A stretch of 64,000 nucleotides of DNA from Riemerella anatipestifer_F (GTDB lineage: Bacteria; Bacteroidota; Bacteroidia; Flavobacteriales; Weeksellaceae), in assembly GCF_037861325.1 (NCBI RefSeq), contig NZ_JAFELW010000005.1. One strand, 5' to 3'. The notes under the pieces are model-generated. The model was given only the letters and a program-made list of their open reading frames with translations, did not search any database and was not told where the DNA came from. How positions within the stretch are numbered: the stretch's first letter is position 1; the number at the start of each line of letters is the position of its first letter. The position numbers were made by a program, and so were the translations under genes. Below are positions 62,029-64,000 of this stretch, piece after piece.

Positions 62029-62050
62029 GGGCTATTAGCACGGTGCAAAT
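62029..62050 (+). repeat. 22-bp direct repeat, right copy
   Basis: Identical over 22 bases to 59436-59457 and in the same orientation, 2593 bases away. Here the GC-rich element that precedes the left copy is missing. Confidence 0.85.
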
Positions 62051-62150
62051 ACAAAATATTGGTACATAAGCACACAAAATCTTTGTATAGAAAACCAAAA
62101 AGTAATAAATTTACGCTCTGTAATCTAATAAAAAAAACAATAGAAAATTT

Positions 62151-64000
62151 ATGAATACACAAGCCTTTGTTAATCGTCACATTAGTCTTAACGAGCAAGA
62201 CACACAGGCGATGCTTTCTAAGATAGGAGTATCTTCAATAGAGGAGCTCATTTCTCAAACCATACCAGCAGACATTAGAGCGGACAAAGATTTAAGCATT
62301 TCAGAACCCTTATCGGAGTACGAAATGCTTTCTCATTCTAAGGAGTTAGCCTCTAAAAATTATCTTTTTGATAATTACATTGGGTTTGGTTATCACAATG
62401 TAATATTACCGTCGGTAATTCAGAGAAATATTTTAGAAAATCCTAGTTGGTACACGGCTTATACACCATATCAGGCAGAGATAGCACAAGGTAGGCTAGA
62501 AGCCCTACTTAACTTCCAAACGGTAGTGTCGTCATTAACGGGCTTCCCTTTAGCTAATGCCTCTTTATTAGACGAAGGTACAGCAGCGGCAGAGGCTATG
62601 CATATGTTCTTTGAAAACCGAACTAGAGAGCAGAAAAAAGCAGAAGCTAATCGTTTTTTTGTATCAGAGTTGGTGTTGCCACAGACGATAGCTGTACTTC
62701 AAACCAAAGCAGATGGACTAGGAATAGAAATCGTAGTGGGTTGTCATGAAAAAGAAAATCTAAGCGAAGGCTTTTTTGGTGTGCTACTTCAATATCCAGG
62801 TAAAAACGGGGTGGTATTAGACTATACAGAGTCTATTGCCAAGTATAAAGAAAACAATCTACAAGTAGCGGTGGCTTGTGACCCAATGGCATTGGTTAAG
62901 CTGAAATCTCCTGCCTCTATGGGTGCGGATTGTGCGGTAGGTACTACACAGAGATTTGGTATTCCTATGGGATATGGTGGTCCACACGCGGCATTTTTTG
63001 CTTGTCAAGAATCTTACAAGAGAGATATACCTGGTAGAATTATAGGAGTTTCTCAAGATATGTACGGTAAGAGAGCGTTAAGAATGGCATTACAGACCAG
63101 GGAACAACATATCAAAAGAGAAAAAGCGACTTCTAACATCTGTACAGCACAAGTTCTTTTAGCGGTAATGGCAGGAATGTACTGTGTGTATCACGGACCG
63201 AAAGGTCTAGAGTTTATTGCAGACCAAATTCATTATAAAGCGAATGCACTTGCAGAGTCTTTAAAAATATTAGGTTATCAAGTGGTAGAAGAAGCTAGTT
63301 TTGATACTGTTAAAATAGCACTTTCGGAGGAAGAAAAACTTAACTTGATGATGCTAATGAGAGGTCAGAGTATCAACCTAAACTACTTTACCGAAGGCAT
63401 CGTAAGTATCGCACTCAATGAGGCTTGTACTGAAGATAAGCTACAAAAATTGCTAGATGCTTTTGCAAACTTTAAAGCGAAGCAAAGTTTCAAAATCAAT
63501 ATAAAAGAAGCGTGTACTTTACCTAAAGATTTATTAAGAACAGACGAAATCTTGAAAGATGAAGTCTTTAATAAGTACCATACGGAAACAGAACTGATGC
63601 GTTACATCAAGAGATTAGAGAGAAAGGATTTATCTCTAACTCACTCTATGATTTCGCTAGGGTCTTGTACAATGAAACTGAATGCTGCTACAGAAATGTT
63701 GCCATTATCTTGGGCAGAGTGGGGTAGTGTTCACCCATTTGTACCTACAGAACAAGCAGGTGGTTATCAGTTGTTGATTAAAGAATTAGAAAAAGATTTA
63801 GCAGAAATTACAGGTTTTGCAGGAACTTCTTTACAGCCTAACTCTGGAGCTCAAGGCGAGTATGCGGGGCTTATGGTCATTCGTGAATATCATAAATCTA
63901 GAGGCGAGGGGCATAGAAATATAGTGTTAATTCCTCAGTCTGCTCACGGTACCAACCCAGCATCGGCAGTAATGGCAGGTATGAAAGTGGTTGTAGTGAA
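62151..64000 (+). CDS. gcvP: Glycine dehydrogenase (glycine cleavage P protein), 5' part
   Basis: The frame opens at ATG 62151 and stays open to the end of the window: 616 complete codons of a protein usually near 950. GcvP is the PLP enzyme that decarboxylates glycine and hands the aminomethyl group to the H protein. Visible are FVNRHISLNEQD, FIGFGYHN-type YIGFGYHNVILPSVIQRN, TPYQAEIAQGRLEALLNFQ, GTTQRFGIPMGYGGPHAAF and the start of the second half SLGSCTMKLNAATEMLP and SAHGTNPASAV. The Schiff-base lysine lies beyond the window. With glyA and folD it links glycine to one-carbon metabolism. No glycine riboswitch was recognised in the 100 bases before it. Confidence 0.96.
   Translation, partial: MNTQAFVNRHISLNEQDTQAMLSKIGVSSIEELISQTIPADIRADKDLSISEPLSEYEMLSHSKELASKNYLFDNYIGFGYHNVILPSVIQRNILENPSWYTAYTPYQAEIAQGRLEALLNFQTVVSSLTGFPLANASLLDEGTAAAEAMHMFFENRTREQKKAEANRFFVSELVLPQTIAVLQTKADGLGIEIVVGCHEKENLSEGFFGVLLQYPGKNGVVLDYTESIAKYKENNLQVAVACDPMALVKLKSPASMGADCAVGTTQRFGIPMGYGGPHAAFFACQESYKRDIPGRIIGVSQDMYGKRALRMALQTREQHIKREKATSNICTAQVLLAVMAGMYCVYHGPKGLEFIADQIHYKANALAESLKILGYQVVEEASFDTVKIALSEEEKLNLMMLMRGQSINLNYFTEGIVSIALNEACTEDKLQKLLDAFANFKAKQSFKINIKEACTLPKDLLRTDEILKDEVFNKYHTETELMRYIKRLERKDLSLTHSMISLGSCTMKLNAATEMLPLSWAEWGSVHPFVPTEQAGGYQLLIKELEKDLAEITGFAGTSLQPNSGAQGEYAGLMVIREYHKSRGEGHRNIVLIPQSAHGTNPASAVMAGMKVVVV

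Noticed and set aside
62051..62150. Possible glycine riboswitch before gcvP
   Set aside because: The 100 bases are AT-rich without the conserved paired elements of a glycine aptamer; nothing supports one.
61932..62198. 88-codon minus-strand frame across the GLPGLI terminator and into gcvP
   Set aside because: It spans a terminator hairpin, a repeat and the start of a core gene; no promoter or domain supports it.

Overview
The window is a low-GC (roughly one third G+C by eye) chromosomal segment of a Bacteroidota bacterium, most likely a member of the Flavobacteriia, family Weeksellaceae (Riemerella/Chryseobacterium/Elizabethkingia-like). The grounds are: TAnnTTTG promoter -7 boxes in front of many genes, few Shine-Dalgarno sequences, a LemA-TPM-TPM operon, GLPGLI-family secreted proteins, a complex I operon with a short NuoG, and a GC-rich intergenic repeat of a type I recall from Weeksellaceae. 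The genus is an inference, not a proof.

Layout. 1-8.5 kb is housekeeping: the 3' end of a MazG-type hydrolase, aroA, an SDR, then on the minus strand hchA, a Crp/Fnr regulator, folD and pgi, followed by glyA and recX on the plus strand. 8.5-33.4 kb is one long plus-strand surface polysaccharide (capsule/O-antigen) locus. It begins with a CapD/WbpM-type dehydratase, Wza and Wzc, then a WbpP/WbpO pair for a UDP-N-acetylhexosaminuronic acid. A low-GC core follows (Wzx flippase, WecB, glycosyltransferases, two EpsG-type polymerase candidates and a secreted beta-helix protein). It ends in a visibly GC-richer block (glycosyltransferase, 4-keto-sugar reductase, two phosphoglycosyl transferases, a DegT-type aminotransferase) and rfbC-rfbB-rfbA. 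No rfbD lies in the window.

33.5-43.9 kb is mixed core genome: rimO, folA, lemA and two TPM-domain genes, an S9 peptidase, a TIGR01777 epimerase-like gene, lpxB, a membrane zinc metallopeptidase, a GNAT protein and a 59-residue membrane protein. 43.98-57.14 kb is a complete 14-gene nuoA-N operon (separate C and D, short G) closed by a terminator. 57.3-59.1 kb holds tpx, an NAD(P)-binding protein and a membrane-anchored J-domain protein.

59.1-62.1 kb is the most unusual part. A 50-residue Cys/Lys-rich protein is expressed from what looks like a leaderless promoter. Next is a GC-rich repeat, then about 2.6 kb bounded by two identical 22-bp direct repeats. That cassette carries two GLPGLI-family genes, each preceded by the remains of a small peptide gene that resembles a double-glycine leader peptide, plus a decayed third GLPGLI 3' end. 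The window closes in the first two thirds of gcvP. No rRNA, tRNA, CRISPR array or recognisable insertion sequence was seen.
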